64,000 nucleotides of DNA from Siphonodentalium dalli (Eukaryota > Mollusca > Scaphopoda > Gadilida > Siphonodentaliidae): contig CP136068.1 in the NCBI GenBank assembly GCA_032622095.1, positions 186,549,309 through 186,613,308 on the forward strand, read 5' to 3'. A program made the translations under genes and the position numbers. The notes beneath the pieces are model-generated. The model had not been told where the DNA came from and ran no database searches. It worked only from the letters and a program-made list of their open reading frames with translations. Shown here one piece after another: positions 23,263 through 35,579 of the stretch; position 1 is the stretch's first letter; each line of letters opens with the position of its first letter.

Positions 23263-25101
23263 TTTTTCCATTATATTATGTAATACTCCCCATGTTCTTT
23301 TAGCACTAAGTCGGAACTCTCAGAACATGGACAACATTTATTATACACGAATATAATACTCAACATCAGGCGGCCAATAAGAACACATAATCATACCTAC
23401 CACGACGACGCGTGCGTCGTGGATAGCTTTACCTATAAGTCTCAGTTAGAATTCACAAGTCTCCGAGTCTAAGCTCTGACCAGAATATATATCACAAAGG
23501 TCAACGTCCGTTGGAGTGAATACACTACTTCACACACTCTCGTGTTTACGAGAATAGCCCCCATGTTTGCAAGATTAGTGACTCGAGATCAATAACAACG
23601 GAGTTTATCCACCTAGAGTTTGCTTAACCTTCCTATCCCGGACACTGACCCTCGTAATACTATAGTTTAACCTTCCTCACGCCATGTCGAACAGCTGGAA
23701 GTGTTACAATTAACCAAATTGAACTTGCACACAGGGTGCTGTATGTGAAGACGCACAAACTGAATTTGAAATGTGGATCAATGCAATTGGTCTCACCACC
23801 ATCAGCACCATCGAATGTCATTGGCAATTAATTCTGGAGTGTATCTTGTATAAACTTGTACACACATAGCCCTCTGCATCAAAACTTGTGTGAATGGTTG
23901 TCAGGAAAAAAATTTCAGTGTGAGAATTTAACCCCAGTTTCTGTCAGAATATGAGTACAATCTTTTATGGAGAAATTAAAATTGCGGTGTCAAGACCCGT
24001 ATATTAAAAAATATCCGTGCTTGCGTTGGAATCACTTAATATTACCAGATAGAATATCTTGTAAGGGAAGTGGGTAGTTTGTGCACAAAACACACGGCAC
24101 CGTTTCCATCTCACTGATGAAGAACCTTGGCACATTTTTTGTACATATTTGGTATGTAATGATCGCGTAACAAATCATGTACTGTAATAATAACATGTGT
24201 CTATCGCACATACCTGTGTGCTGATTAACAGTCATACTCCAACTATGTTATTAAACACAGACTGGTGTCCTCATGGTTACAGTGTGTAAACAACTGGCGC
24301 CCTGTCTTTACCAGTAGAACCAAATTCCAAATATTAAAGTGAGATATATGTATAGTGAACCCATATAGCTATTATAGATATACAAATTATTTATGAAAAG
24401 ATAAAAACTGTTTCATTGTCGAATTATGATGATTTGTTTTGAGTGGTCCTGTAGTAATATGTACTTATTTTGAGATGGACGATAACCATCGAATAAGCAT
24501 TGCTATGTGAAAAAAAGAGGGAAGTCTCATGAAGTGATCACTTCTAACACCTCTAAGCCACAAGTGACTTGTCAAACTGCAATGCAGAGTTCGGTCTCCT
24601 ACTACGCCGGCCCGACCACTGTCACCACGAACACAGAGTGTGAGGAAATATTTTTTTTAAATGCATTATTCTGAGAAACTGAACTCTCTATATTCATTTT
24701 AAAATTGACCGGATCAAGCCAGAATGAATTGTAACTGACAGAACTCTTAAATAAAAATGTTAAATTTACTTATGGAAACATACGTGATGTCAGTGGTCAG
24801 ACTATCAAGTGGACTGAAGAACTCTGCCCTGCAGTTTGTTGTATTGTACTTGATTCAATACATTTTTGCTACAATGCCATGCCACTGACCATTTCATCAA
24901 TACATTATAATGGGAATGCATAGAAATAATCATTAACCCTTTTATACTGAATGGAATCTCCGAAATAGTTATATATTGAAATTATATATTATACAATAAG
25001 TTCAACTAATGACTTATGCCCTTATCTTCTGAACATGACATATGAGATAATTACTCATCACTGACACTTTAGTATATAGAAAGGGTTAATAATAGCCATA
25101 C
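23263..25101. other. Gene-free stretch, 1.8 kb
   Basis: I find no convincing exon, transposon terminus or tandem repeat. The longest open frame (67 codons, minus, 24032-24235) has no motif. Confidence 0.45.
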
Positions 25102-25440
25102 ACATCTAACCGGTGTGACATGTATGTTATCTCCCACACCATGGTCAACCCATCACATTTAACCGGTGTGACATGTATGTTATCTCCCACACCATGGTCA
25201 ACCCATCACATTTAACCGGTGTGACATGTATGTTATCTCCCACACCATGGTCAACCCATCACATTTAACCGGTGTGGCGTGTATGTTTTCTCCCACACCA
25301 TGGTCACCCCATCCAGCCATACACATTTAACCGGTGTGACATGTATGTTACCTCCCACACCATGGTCACCCCATCCAGCCATACACATTTAACCGGTGTG
25401 ACATGTATGTTATCTCCCACACCATGGTCACCCCATCCGC
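25102..25440 (+). repeat. 53/62-bp tandem repeat, 6 units
   Basis: CACATTTAACCGGTGTGACA starts at 25154, 25207 and 25260 (53 bp), then 25322 and 25384 (62 bp). The longer units gained CCAGCCATA. Each contains CTCCCACACCATGGTCA. A first, slightly diverged unit starts at 25102. The sequence is unrelated to the 53-bp satellite at 4-13 kb. Confidence 0.95.
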
Positions 25441-26754
25441 GTGAAGTTATCTTACATTGACATGTAGCGGCCAGTTAGTCTGATTTTATCATTCAGAATG
25501 ACTGTGTGAGTCAGAAAAATTATCATTGGTGACACGGAAGCATGTTTTTTCTTCGACAGAGGCATTATGTGCAGTTCGCAATTGTTTTTGTTGAAAATTA
25601 TTCAGGCTACTGCTGTATATGTTATTGTTTAACACAAACCCAGGCGGGGTGATCACGGTGGGGGGGGGGGAGATATACTCTAGGTGAATCCAGTATTTCT
25701 CCCACCCCTACACATTTTAGCACAGGCAGCCGTGTGGGATAGCTGGGTGAGAGAGTTCCATGTCTCATCCAACACGTTCGACCAGCTGTCTTATCCTACC
25801 CACGTGACTACTTTATATATTTAATTAAGAGTCGGAATTATTTCAATAATCAGTCATCGTGCTTTGTGTCAACTAAAACAATGGCGACCAACCAGTTACG
25901 CTTCACATTTCAAGTAAATAAATACGGACGAATTCGTGGACGCTAATACATAATAATGGAGATAAGCCACACATATTATATAGCCTATAATGTATGGCAT
26001 GTACATCGTACAATCGTTTCTAAAATCGTTGCAATAAATCGTCGAACACGTCTAACTAACATTCGTTTGTCATATAAACATGTTTCCTTTTCCAAATGGT
26101 CCCGATATGGACAATTTTCCCATGACAAATAACATGATTAGTCTAGTTGTATAATTATACTTCATATCAATAAGCGCGTTTCTCGGAATCTATGCAGGTG
26201 CAACGATGTGACGTATTCATATCGATTTCAGAAGACTATGTCGATTTCACTCTAACGTATTAACCCTGAGCGCACGGGCAAGACGCTTTGTTTTTATAGT
26301 ATATACTTTTGGTATATACCAATATCAACCCAGATAATCACGAATATCTCATCAGATTTATCCACAGACGCACCGTTACGAAGCTACTGGAATGTGCCAA
26401 AGATTGGTATAGAACAAAAAATCGGAATGAGGCTCTTGGGTTGGGATATGACGGATAATATTAAACTCCCCCTGCCCCGGATGAAGCTGCGCAGACGGGC
26501 GGGTGGTGTGGGGGAATTTTTGTAACACACACTGATTATGAATATTCCAAATCAAATTGCCGAGTGACAAAATCAAAGTTCAAAGTAGTGAAATGATCAA
26601 GTAATATATCTTCAGGAATACAAAAACAAAGATTGACCGATCAAATTGCACACAGAAAGGAACCGACAGTTATTTTGTTTCGGCTGATGTTTCCGTGATG
26701 AACTGTCTCTGAAAAATCATCGAAGATAAGACTTTTCCTACGGAAGCAATCTCG
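25441..26754. other. Gene-free stretch with a G10 tract
   Basis: No exon recognised. It contains a run of ten G near 25660 and TATACTTTTGGTATATACCA near 26302, a short palindromic stretch. Open frames are at most 66 codons and lack motifs. Confidence 0.4.
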
Positions 26755-26945
26755 TGTCAATGCATAAAACTACATTTGCAATAAATCGCAAACCATTGAG
26801 ATTAATCGCAAACTACTTTGCGTTCAATCCCAAACCTTTGCAACAAATCGCATACATCTTTGCGATAAACCACAAATACTTGTTTGCGATTTATCGCAAA
26901 TGTTTGCAATTATCACAAATTAGTTATCGCAGATATATCGTTATG
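26755..26945. repeat. Cluster of degenerate TTGCGATAAATCGCAAA motifs
   Basis: Seven to eight short degenerate copies of a self-complementary word (for example TTTGCGATTTATCGCAAA at about 26882-26899) spaced about 22-26 bp apart. Each is nearly palindromic, giving alternating TTTGC and GCAAA. The 64-codon open frame here is a by-product. Confidence 0.7.
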
Positions 26946-27689
26946 TGACGGCACTAATGGGCTTCCGTGCGTTTTCAACATTGTGATTGGGTCACATAAA
27001 TTCGTGTGTTGTTTTTATATATTTGTGTTGTTTGTATCATGATTCTTGGCCATGTATGACCACTATCAATTATTATCATGCCATGCCTAACTATGGGTTT
27101 AGAGAACTCAGTTTTTAACTAAGCCGTTGATAGTCTCGCCTTTATATAAGTAATATATCGCTCTCTTAATCGGCGTTACGCACGGTGTCTGATGGGGGAT
27201 AGTCTTGAGTGTAGTATAGCCCTACACATGGAGTTATTCTATATTTTTTTACTGACGATCGAGTGAACTTAATTTGTTCACAATAATTTCTGTCGATAAT
27301 TATAGCACCCGGCATTATGCGTTCAGCAGCAGATCAGTCTACAACGCACACTCACTGATAATCTATGTCAATGTTTAATACCATTGTAGGCCTACCATAA
27401 AAATGAATAAATTCATAAATACCTTGTTTATTTTATTCGGTCTTCAGGTCTATGTGGGTTTGGATATTTTATTTAGCCCTGGAAATCTAAACGTTTAGTC
27501 GTCGTCTTGTGGAATTCATTTTGTTCATTTTTTATAAAATCATCTGATTTACATTGAACAATATCATCCGCCTCGGAGTTCGCAGCCGTTAATAGGGATG
27601 CACATCTAACATGCCTTCAGGCTAAAACGTACCCATTCGAGTAGCGAAATGCCTCATATATGTTGTTTAGTTATAGGGGAAACACATTT
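26946..27689. other. Gene-free stretch
   Basis: No exon, tandem repeat or RNA gene recognised. Base composition is as in the flanks. Confidence 0.4.
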
Positions 27690-27950
27690 GTGAGTGGTTG
27701 ACTCATGTGAGGGGAGGCCCCATGTCAGGATTCAATCTGGTTTCCATTGCAACGCCATATAATATTTGGGGAAAAGATAACAAAATGAGACTGTTGGCAA
27801 CCAATTTGCCTCAACATTGTGACATAACCATTGATGTAAACTCATAGTGCCATCACTGGTACATCAAACGGATTGAGCCACATATAGGGTCAAGGTCACT
27901 TGCGTAGGTCAAGGTACCTGGTGTTATTTCATGGATGTAGAGTCTGTGTC
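27690..27950 (+). repeat. Dispersed AGGTCA repeat family, copy 1
   Basis: Shares an ordered set of blocks with 56510-56740: a mid block TTCCATTGCAACG, GACTGTTGGCAACC, then AACTCATAGTGCCAT and finally GGGTCAAGGTCACTTGC and TAGGTCAAGGTA. The conserved 3' portion carries TCAAGGTCA, the sequence bound by FTZ-F1/ERR-type nuclear receptors. Element type unknown; no coding potential. Confidence 0.75.
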
Positions 27951-28361
27951 ATGGTGGTTTAGTTACAAAATATTTTAACACGCTATTCTATGATACAAGC
28001 GTTATTATGTTCTATACAGAGAATGATATATTGTTGAATCAGGTTCAGTAAAGTCTTCATTTGATAAAGACCGGGCTCTTGTTGAAACTTGCTAAACTAA
28101 TCATAAAAGCCTTAAATGATTTAAATAGGCCAGATGCCGTAATATGCTTGTATGTTTCAAATTGCCTTTGCGAGAGTAACCATCTAGAACCTAGAATAAA
28201 TATAGATGCACTCATTCAAATGGCCCTTAGTTCCAGCACACCATGTAGTTTTAGCTCTTTTTGACAATCCATACTTAAAGTCCTGTGCTAAAAGGATAAG
28301 ATAATCTATCGATGACTCGATCCTATGTCAATTATATTTTAAGGCAATTAAGTTTGAGCCA

Positions 28362-28570
28362 CATACGGACATCTATACGAGTCGAGCCCATGTTTCTCTG
28401 GTCAGCACATTCACCTCACGACATGGCACCTCATACGGACATCTAACCAGTCGAACCCATGTTTCTCTGGTCAGCACATTCACACCACGTCATGGCACCT
28501 CATACGGACATCTAACCAGTCGAACCCACGTTTCTCTGGACAGCACATTCACCTCATGACATGTCTCTGC
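28362..28570 (+). repeat. 70-bp tandem repeat, 3 units
   Basis: CATACGGACATCTA starts at 28362, 28432 and 28501. Units carry ACCCATGTTTCTCTGG and CAGCACATTCAC. The third unit degenerates after ATGACATG. Confidence 0.92.
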
Positions 28571-29847
28571 ACATCATACAGTCACGATTAGATAGCGATT
28601 GGTATTCAATATGAGAAACGCGTACTCGATGTGAGGATTGTAGCTTAATTTAATCGGAAGGGGATATTCCAATATAGGACGTACTTTTGACTAAATAAAG
28701 CAGATTATGAAACAGTTTACAAATCAAAAGTTATAAACTTTGGTCATAAATTGATCAAATTCACCTCTTTAAAAAGTGAAGTCCGATTAATTTAACAAAA
28801 ATGTTTTATGTGTTTGAATTGCTGAATATCTCGATTATTTAGTCAATATAATCATTCCAAAAGGGAGTATATTAATAGTGGCTAGTTGGCTCCGGTTCCC
28901 GATTGAATCCGGTTACTAAATGTGAAACAAAATCAAACCAAAACTGTCTTCTGAATATTACATCTGGGCTGTTAACGCTGGTCTTATTTAACGCTGAAAG
29001 CAAATTCAGTCTGTGTACACAAGCTTGTTTGTTCGTTGCAACACCCAAGTTTTCGTTTTGTTTTTATGGTGTACCTATAGATTTTGGGATATGCATCTCC
29101 CAGTTGCCAGTAAATGATGCAGTACGCGGCAGTAGCAAATGGGGAAAACTAGTGCGAGTTACTATATCATTGATATCTCAATATCCGATCGTAGTAAAAT
29201 AGTGACAATCAGTCGCTGGTCTGGATTATTTGCACTGGAAATCGGAGTTTGTCGGCGCCTTTGTGCATATGGTCAGTTGGTCATTGGATAAGTTCCAACC
29301 GCTGGGGTGATGGCGAAACTGCTTATTACAAATACTGTTAAGGCTTATTTGTCCAGTTCAGTAAAACCCAGCAATGTCCTCATTGTGTCTTATTATCATT
29401 TGTTGCGTAAAAGGCATATATTCAGAAATATATATTTAAAACAAATAGTATTTACCACTCAACCATACTAATCTTCCTTCCATTTGGGGTAACATCATTA
29501 TTCGATTTTACGCCTTAAAGACATATTATGGATTGATTCGGGTGCGTGAAACTGATTAGTTAGTATTCAGTGGCTATGCCAACTGGAAGAATATAGCATT
29601 CTGCTAACATCGCCGAAAATATCAAGACAATCGACCGTACGACTCCATAGAAAACATCGTCAGAACTATGCTCAATTGTAAATATGTACTACTCGATTCG
29701 GGACGCAACTATAATTGTTGATAAACTAACGAAAACGATTTCGCCACCAAGAGTCATCGCATTTAATTAATATATAAGAATGCTGGTGTGTGTTGTCAAT
29801 TTGGATAAGATAATTCTAAAAATAATTACTTTGAACACGATTTTTCT
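28571..29847. other. Gene-free stretch
   Basis: No recognised exon. A 99-codon open frame (28903-29202, plus) lacks any motif I know and has no splice or start evidence. I leave it unannotated. Confidence 0.4.
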
Positions 29848-30714
29848 CCATTTCTATTTGATTACCATACCGGAGTGTTTCACATCACTTTAAGATTATT
29901 CTCCATTTATATTTGATCACCATACCGGAGTGTTTCACATCACTGTAAAATTATTCTCCATTTATATTTGATCACCATACCGGAGTGTTTCACATCACTT
30001 TAAGATTATTCTCCATTTATATTTTATCACCATACCGGAGTGTTTCACATCACTTTAAGACTATTCTCCGTTTATATTTGATCACCATACCGGAGTGTTT
30101 CACATCACTTTAAGATTATTCTCCATTTCTATTTTATCACCATACCGGAGTGTTTCACATCACTGTAAGATTATTCTCCATTTCTATTTGATCACCATAC
30201 CGGAGTGTTTCACATCACTTTAAGACTATTCTCCATTTCTATTTGATCAACATACCGGAGTGTTTCACATCACTTTAAGACTATTCTCCATTTCTATTTT
30301 ATCACCATACCGGAGTGTTTCACATCACTTTAAGATTATTCTCCATTTATATTTGATCACCATACCGGAGTGTTTCACATCACTTTAAGATTATTCTCCA
30401 TTTATATTTGATCACCATACCGGAGTATTTCACATCACTTTAAGACTATTCTCCATTTCTATTTTATCACCATACCGGAGTGTTTCACATCACTGTAAGA
30501 TTATTCCCCATTTATATTTGATCACCATACCGGAGTGTTTCACATCACTTTAAGATTATTCTCCATTTATATTTGATCACCATACCCGGAGTGTTTCACA
30601 TCACTTTAAGACTATTCTCCATTTCTGTTTTATCACCATACCGGAGAGTTTACATCACTGTTAGATTTTTCTTCATTTCTATTTGATCACCATACCGGAG
30701 TGTTTCACATCACT
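29848..30714 (+). repeat. 55-bp tandem repeat, about 15.7 units
   Basis: CATACCGGAGTGTTTCACAT recurs every 55 bp (for example 30031 and 30086). The rest of the unit is CACTTTAAGATTATTCTCCA plus TTTATATTTGATCAC. A few alternates recur (TTATA or TTCTA; GATCAC or TATCAC; GATT or GACT). The last units near 30650 are most diverged. Confidence 0.96.
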
Positions 30715-31260
30715 TTAGGGAGGTTTCGCGACTCACGGATATAATTACGATTACTTTTAGCTACTTTTAGTTGTAAATTAATTTGGGGCGAAAAACAATG
30801 CTTCCCAAATATACAATAACGATGATTATAATTAATGTATACAGCACTGTGTGGATAATAGTTCACAGTGAGATTGTTCACATGGCACTATCTACAATGT
30901 TCCAATTTGAATTATTAATAACTCTCCAGTGACAAGATTTCACTTAACCAAAGTTGAACCATTGTTAAGTAAACATGACTTTAGTCATAACTGCATGTTG
31001 ACATCAACATTGGAAAAGGTCAAAGAATTGAAAAAATATTCTAATAATATCTCAACTCAATATTTGAATTTATTTCATTATTAGCAACGTGTGTTAACAA
31101 ATCACTGTAACATTTCTGTTTACATAACAATCTTTTCAATGTGCGACATTTTGTGATTGGAGAGCTTTCAATAATTAATTAGCAACACAGCTTATCTATT
31201 GGGAGGTGTGGGTTTTTTTTAACCCGGGAGATGCGCTGGTGTAGCATTAAATCATCATGT
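30715..31260. other. Gene-free stretch
   Basis: AT-rich, with no exon or repeat recognised between the 55-bp array and the hairpin pair. Confidence 0.4.
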
Positions 31261-31418
31261 GCCAGTCCATTATCTTATATATGCGAGCGAGTCTCCCATA
31301 GGGCGGCCCGCATTTATCAGATAATGTACTGATTACAAGGTCAATGTAAATATTGTTAGGCCAATACATTCTCTTATGAATGCGAGGGAGACTCGCATAT
31401 ATAAGAGAATACATTGGC
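31261..31418 (-). mobile_element. Dual-hairpin foldback element, copy at 31.3 kb (reverse)
   Basis: Hairpins at 31261-31332 and 31360-31418 are separated by TACAAGGTCAATGTAAATAT TGTTAGG, which is the reverse complement of the spacer seen at 20.2 and 32.7 kb. Stems are ATTCTCTTAT...ATATAAGAGAAT with GCGAG/CTCGC. The first hairpin is more decayed. Confidence 0.85.
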
Positions 31419-32640
31419 ACAAGGTTTTCGCAAAATTTCAGGAAGCTCCAGTCATGAACCAAAACTTGTAAAACTATTTACCTAAAATGGGATAGTGTTG
31501 CCTTCCGTGAGAGGCCAAATTTGATATGTAAGATGAGAAATTGCCCACAAGGAGTGGCAACAATGTCACATACGTTGTTAAATTTCCCCACAAGATGTGG
31601 TAACATTGCTCCCAAAAATGAGCAATTATCTACCTCTTTTTATGGAGTGAGTTAACAGGCAGTCTGCCCAATAATTGGGAAAGAGTAATAGCAACCCCAT
31701 GATAGTGCAGATTTCCCCCCTAAGCACGATCAACACGGTATAACCAATATTAATGAGGCTTTTCATTCCAAGGAATTCCATTGTTGAAATGTTCGCGTGG
31801 CAACACTTTTCGTTAAATTAATGTAAGTTTTTATGTAATCACACAACAGCGCAAAACTCCAACCGAAATCGTAGGCAGAAACTGATACATAATCACGCCA
31901 ATCCCCTCCCCAAGCTGAAGAGTACTGTTTTTTTTACCCGTACAACCTTGAATTTGAATTTGACTTGTCGGACAGTGTCGGTATGCATGCAATGACTTGT
32001 ACAGCTGAAACCCATAGCATGTATAGCTTCAGACAAATATTATGCTATAACAAATACTTCTAGTTCAGAGCACAACAGTTGTCAATACAAACAATAGTAC
32101 CTATACGAAGATAGGAAAGATATAACATTTCGTTAGGTTTACAATAATTTATCCAAGTTGAAAGTCCCACTAAGGTAGCATTACACAGTTTCTAGTAATT
32201 GTGTCCAACCTGAGAGGGGGGTACTCAACATCAAATATATGCTGATCCATTTTATTACCGTTGGCATAGGTCCAATCAAGCATGGTTATTTTCGACAGAA
32301 CTCGGACCCCAATTGGACCCCATACAACCGATACATCGTGTACTGCTACCTAATCCAAAAATAGACTTCACAAGCGAATGGGTGGAATGTTTTCACGCCC
32401 ATTACCAATTAGCAAGCCCTGTGGATTTGTATCCACGGACATATCCATCGTCCCTGACGATAATGACAGATGATAAAAACATCGAAACGCAAGGTCACTC
32501 TGATGACCAATAAAATAATTAATTAAAACTGACAGGTTTTTGGTGGTGAAAGAAAAATGATAACATCCATATATGTGACATTGTCAATGGCGCTATGCAT
32601 GTGGCTATTGTTGTCACTGACATTTTGCGAAAACCTTGTG
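31419..32640. other. Gene-free stretch
   Basis: No exon recognised. A short direct repeat, CCCACAAG(G)A(G/T)TGG followed by CAACA/TAACA, lies near 31548 and 31590. The 66-codon frame at 32313 has no motif. Confidence 0.4.
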
Positions 32641-32789
32641 ACAATGCATTCTCTTGTAATTGCGAGTATCGCATATATAAATGAACACATAGGCCTATCA
32701 ATATTTGCCTTGACCCCGTAAGCCAGTGCATTCGCTTATATAAGCTGGGCTCCCTATGTTATACCCATATATATCAGATGATGCAATGC
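32641..32789 (+). mobile_element. Dual-hairpin foldback element, copy at 32.7 kb
   Basis: Hairpins at 32641-32692 and 32722-32789 are joined by GGCCTATCAATATTTGCCTT GACCCCGTAAG. The left stem is AATGCATTCTCTTG...; the right hairpin is diverged (TGCATTCGCTTATATAAG...ATATCAGATGATGCAATG). Same architecture as at 20.2 and 31.3 kb. Confidence 0.8.
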
Positions 32790-33044
32790 CACACCAGCGC
32801 ACTCCCACCACGAAAGGGTTAACGCAATTTCTATTTCACTCTTTGATCTTGTTGATTATATATACATGTACAACTACAAACAGACACGTAGCCACAGAGA
32901 CGGTTACGTTTAACGATTATTTTTAAACGGAACCTTGTCGTGTGACCAGTCCAATACACACGGTACACATAGATATATACGTGGTGCATATTTACCAATG
33001 ATAAACACATATACACCCTTTACCAATGATAAACACATTTATAC

Positions 33045-33260
33045 CATAATTGCCTGTTCTATTGTGTGTATAACACCTATTTTGTAAACTTCATCTTTAC
33101 ACCCTACTGTGGGTATACAGCTTTCCACTGTGGGTATACATTTCTACTGTGGGTGTAAATGTTTCAACGGCACTTCATGGTTTAAGCGTTTATACCCATA
33201 ATAGATCTACACAGCGGTTGACCTCTGGTGGCCTCGCTGTCAATATTTAGCCCAATTATT
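33045..33260 (+). repeat. Dispersed repeat R33, copy 1 (3 internal 21-bp units)
   Basis: TTTGTAAACTTCATCTTTAC, then three copies of CTACTGTGGGTATACA-like units, then GGGTGTAAATGTTTCAACG and AGCGTTTATAC. The same order occurs at 51395-51740, where the internal unit is expanded to about nine copies. Element class unknown. Confidence 0.75.
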
Positions 33261-33561
33261 CGTCACGCCCGTTTCGCGAAGTAAATACACATTTTTTCCG
33301 ATCCAAAACGCTCTGAAATGCGATAAGTGGTCTAAATACACAGATATATACTACCCAATTAATATATTAGTGTTTACTTGTCGACAGGTTAAAGTTAGTT
33401 TTACGATCTAGCTGCACCGACTGACTAGGCCTACACATGTTTCATCTTATCTAGGTCGGCGACCGCTGTTGAGAATGTAAACAAAAACAAACGCACACGT
33501 TCGTCTGCTTCGGTGACTGCTTACATTTTTACAACAACAATTTGCTATTATATTCGATAAC
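33261..33561. promoter_or_regulatory. Upstream region of the Crypton-like gene
   Basis: The 300 bp before the first ATG of the recombinase frame may include its former promoter or 5' UTR, but I see no clear TATA box or other defined signal. No other feature recognised. Confidence 0.2.
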
Positions 33562-34580
33562 ATGTTCGGTGCCTTTACTTGTGAAAGTGACTTAGACGGC
33601 CTATTTAGTGACCAAGAACTAATGCAGAACTTTGTGACTGAAATGAATGATAATTCCAATGATAGTTTGGATTTAGACAGTACAGGTGACTTTGACAATC
33701 ACAATGAAGAATCAACAGACAGTGAACATAGCATGGGAATGGACGCAGACACCAGTCATGTGATTAATGAGCCAGCTGAGGCAGATACACCTCCACATAA
33801 CTATCCAAATAGTATGCCTAATGATGCACAGAGATTTGCTGAATTGAACAGTGACGGTGTAGAAAGTTTCATCACAGACCAGCAAAGCAAGCACACTCTG
33901 AAAAAATCTACGACTGACATTCGACTATTAAAGGTATGTCTAGCTGCGCAGTCGGAATCAAGAGAAATTCACGAGATACCAGTAATCGAGCTTGACCCCC
34001 TAATTGCAAAGTACATTCTAAGTGTTGACGTTGTGTTTCTCAACAGGAGTTCCGAAAAGATGGAACTGATTTTGAGCCCAGTTCACCAAGAGGACACATT
34101 TCTAATTTTTATCAGTATTTAAAGCGGCTCAAGTATGGCACCTCAGTGATGAACAAGGAGGATAACTCTTTGAAACAGCACGTAGAGCATTAATCGCTAA
34201 ACAGAAGCATATTAAAAGGCGTGGCAATGGAATAAGCCAAAGAAAGCCGAACCAATCAGCGACTATACGAGATAGACCTATTGTACGAAAAGAGAATTCT
34301 TGGAGAACAAACCCCAATTTCAATATTAAATACAATTTGGTTCAACAACACTGTGCAGTTTAGTTTACGCGGAGCGCAGGAGCATTACAATCTGCAGTGG
34401 GGTGACGTGATGCTGAAAACAACAAATGATGGAAAACAGTTATCACCAGTTGAGTGAGAGACAGACGAAAACTAGGACAGGCGCGGATATTCGAAACGTG
34501 CGCGAAACTGCACCAATAATGTGTTACACAGAAATAATCGATGAACGCAACCCAGCATGTTGTATGCCAGTAAACGGCCA

Positions 34581-34586
34581 TCTGGA
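34581..34586 (+). repeat. Target-site duplication, left (TCTGGA)
   Basis: TCTGGA immediately before the long-TIR element, repeated at 35574-35579. Deleting the element and one copy keeps the recombinase reading frame across the junction. Confidence 0.7.
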
Positions 34587-35573
34587 TCTCAGTTGTTGGC
34601 CATTATATATAAGTAGTAGCCCTAGAGTAAGAATAATAGGAAAGTTGGGAAACAACATGTTAAAAAACAATTTACACACCCACCCACCTCCCCTGTTGCA
34701 CTCGAAATCTCATCAAAACGAATACGCTTCGGACATGAATAACTACGTATGGAAAACTAAAGAATATCGATAATCACACTTACCATACATTTCTTGAGAG
34801 GTATATCCAGAAAAGCAACTTTTATCAGGTGAACATAATCAAAATCACGATAAAATTTGGCTCGACACAACATCATTAGCACGGAAATGTTAGGATCGAT
34901 AACTCTTTTGAAAAGTCGCGTTGGCGATTACCGCAATACGATAGGGGAACACCGAGTGCGTAACGTAACTATCACAAGTATAACATACTCTGATAACTTA
35001 TGACACTTATCGCCAAATTCATGCTTCAAACATTTTAAACATGTCATCTTCAGGTTCTTTTATTTTATTTTTATGAAAATGAATAATAAATGGGGTGATA
35101 AATATGTATAAAATGACAAATAGAATCAAATTAGCCATTTTCCCGTGAAACTTAGGACAGGTAAGCCAGGTACAAAAATTGGTGAAATATGAGTACGAAC
35201 GTCAAAGTGTTCCCCTATCGTATTGCGGTAATCGCCAACCCGACTTTTCAAAAGAGTTATCGATCCTAACATTTCCGTGCTAATGATGTTGTGTCGAGCC
35301 AAATTTTATCGTGATTTTGATTATGTTCACCTGATAAAAGTTGCTTTTCTGGATATACCTCTCAAGAAAGGTATGGTAAGTGTGATTATCGATATTCGAT
35401 AGTTTTGCATACGTAGTTATTCATGTCCGAAGCGTATTCGTTTTGATGATATTTCGAGTGCAACAGAGGAGGTGGGTTTTTTGTTTAAATTGTTTTTTAA
35501 CATGTTGTTTCCCAACTTTCCTATTATTCTTACTCTTGGGCTACTACTTATATATAATGGCCAACAACTGTGA
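34587..35573. mobile_element. 987-bp long-TIR element inserted in the recombinase
   Basis: The outer ends are TCTCAGTTGTTGGCC and GGCCAACAACTGTGA (inverted, one mismatch). The inverted arms are about 366 bp (34587-34952 and 35207-35573) around a core of about 255 bp. It has no transposase; the open frames in it are arm by-products. It is flanked by a 6-bp direct repeat TCTGGA, so it looks like a cut-and-paste DNA transposon derivative of unknown superfamily. It splits the codons between KRPSG and RSESEDPIYIAP of the recombinase. The total of 993 bp with the duplication is divisible by three, but the element has stops. Confidence 0.88.
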
Positions 35574-35579
35574 TCTGGA
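35574..35579 (+). repeat. Target-site duplication, right (TCTGGA)
   Basis: Right partner of 34581-34586. The alternative of a 7-bp duplication ATCTGGA cannot be excluded, because the base before it is also A on both sides. Confidence 0.7.

Noticed and set aside
26302-26322. Operator-like palindrome TACTTTTGGTATATACCA
   Set aside because: Isolated short AT-rich dyad with no gene next to it; frequent by chance.
33933-33953. Intron in the recombinase at GTATGT...GCGCAG
   Set aside because: Only about 18 nt, far too short, and reading through gives the expected family sequence.
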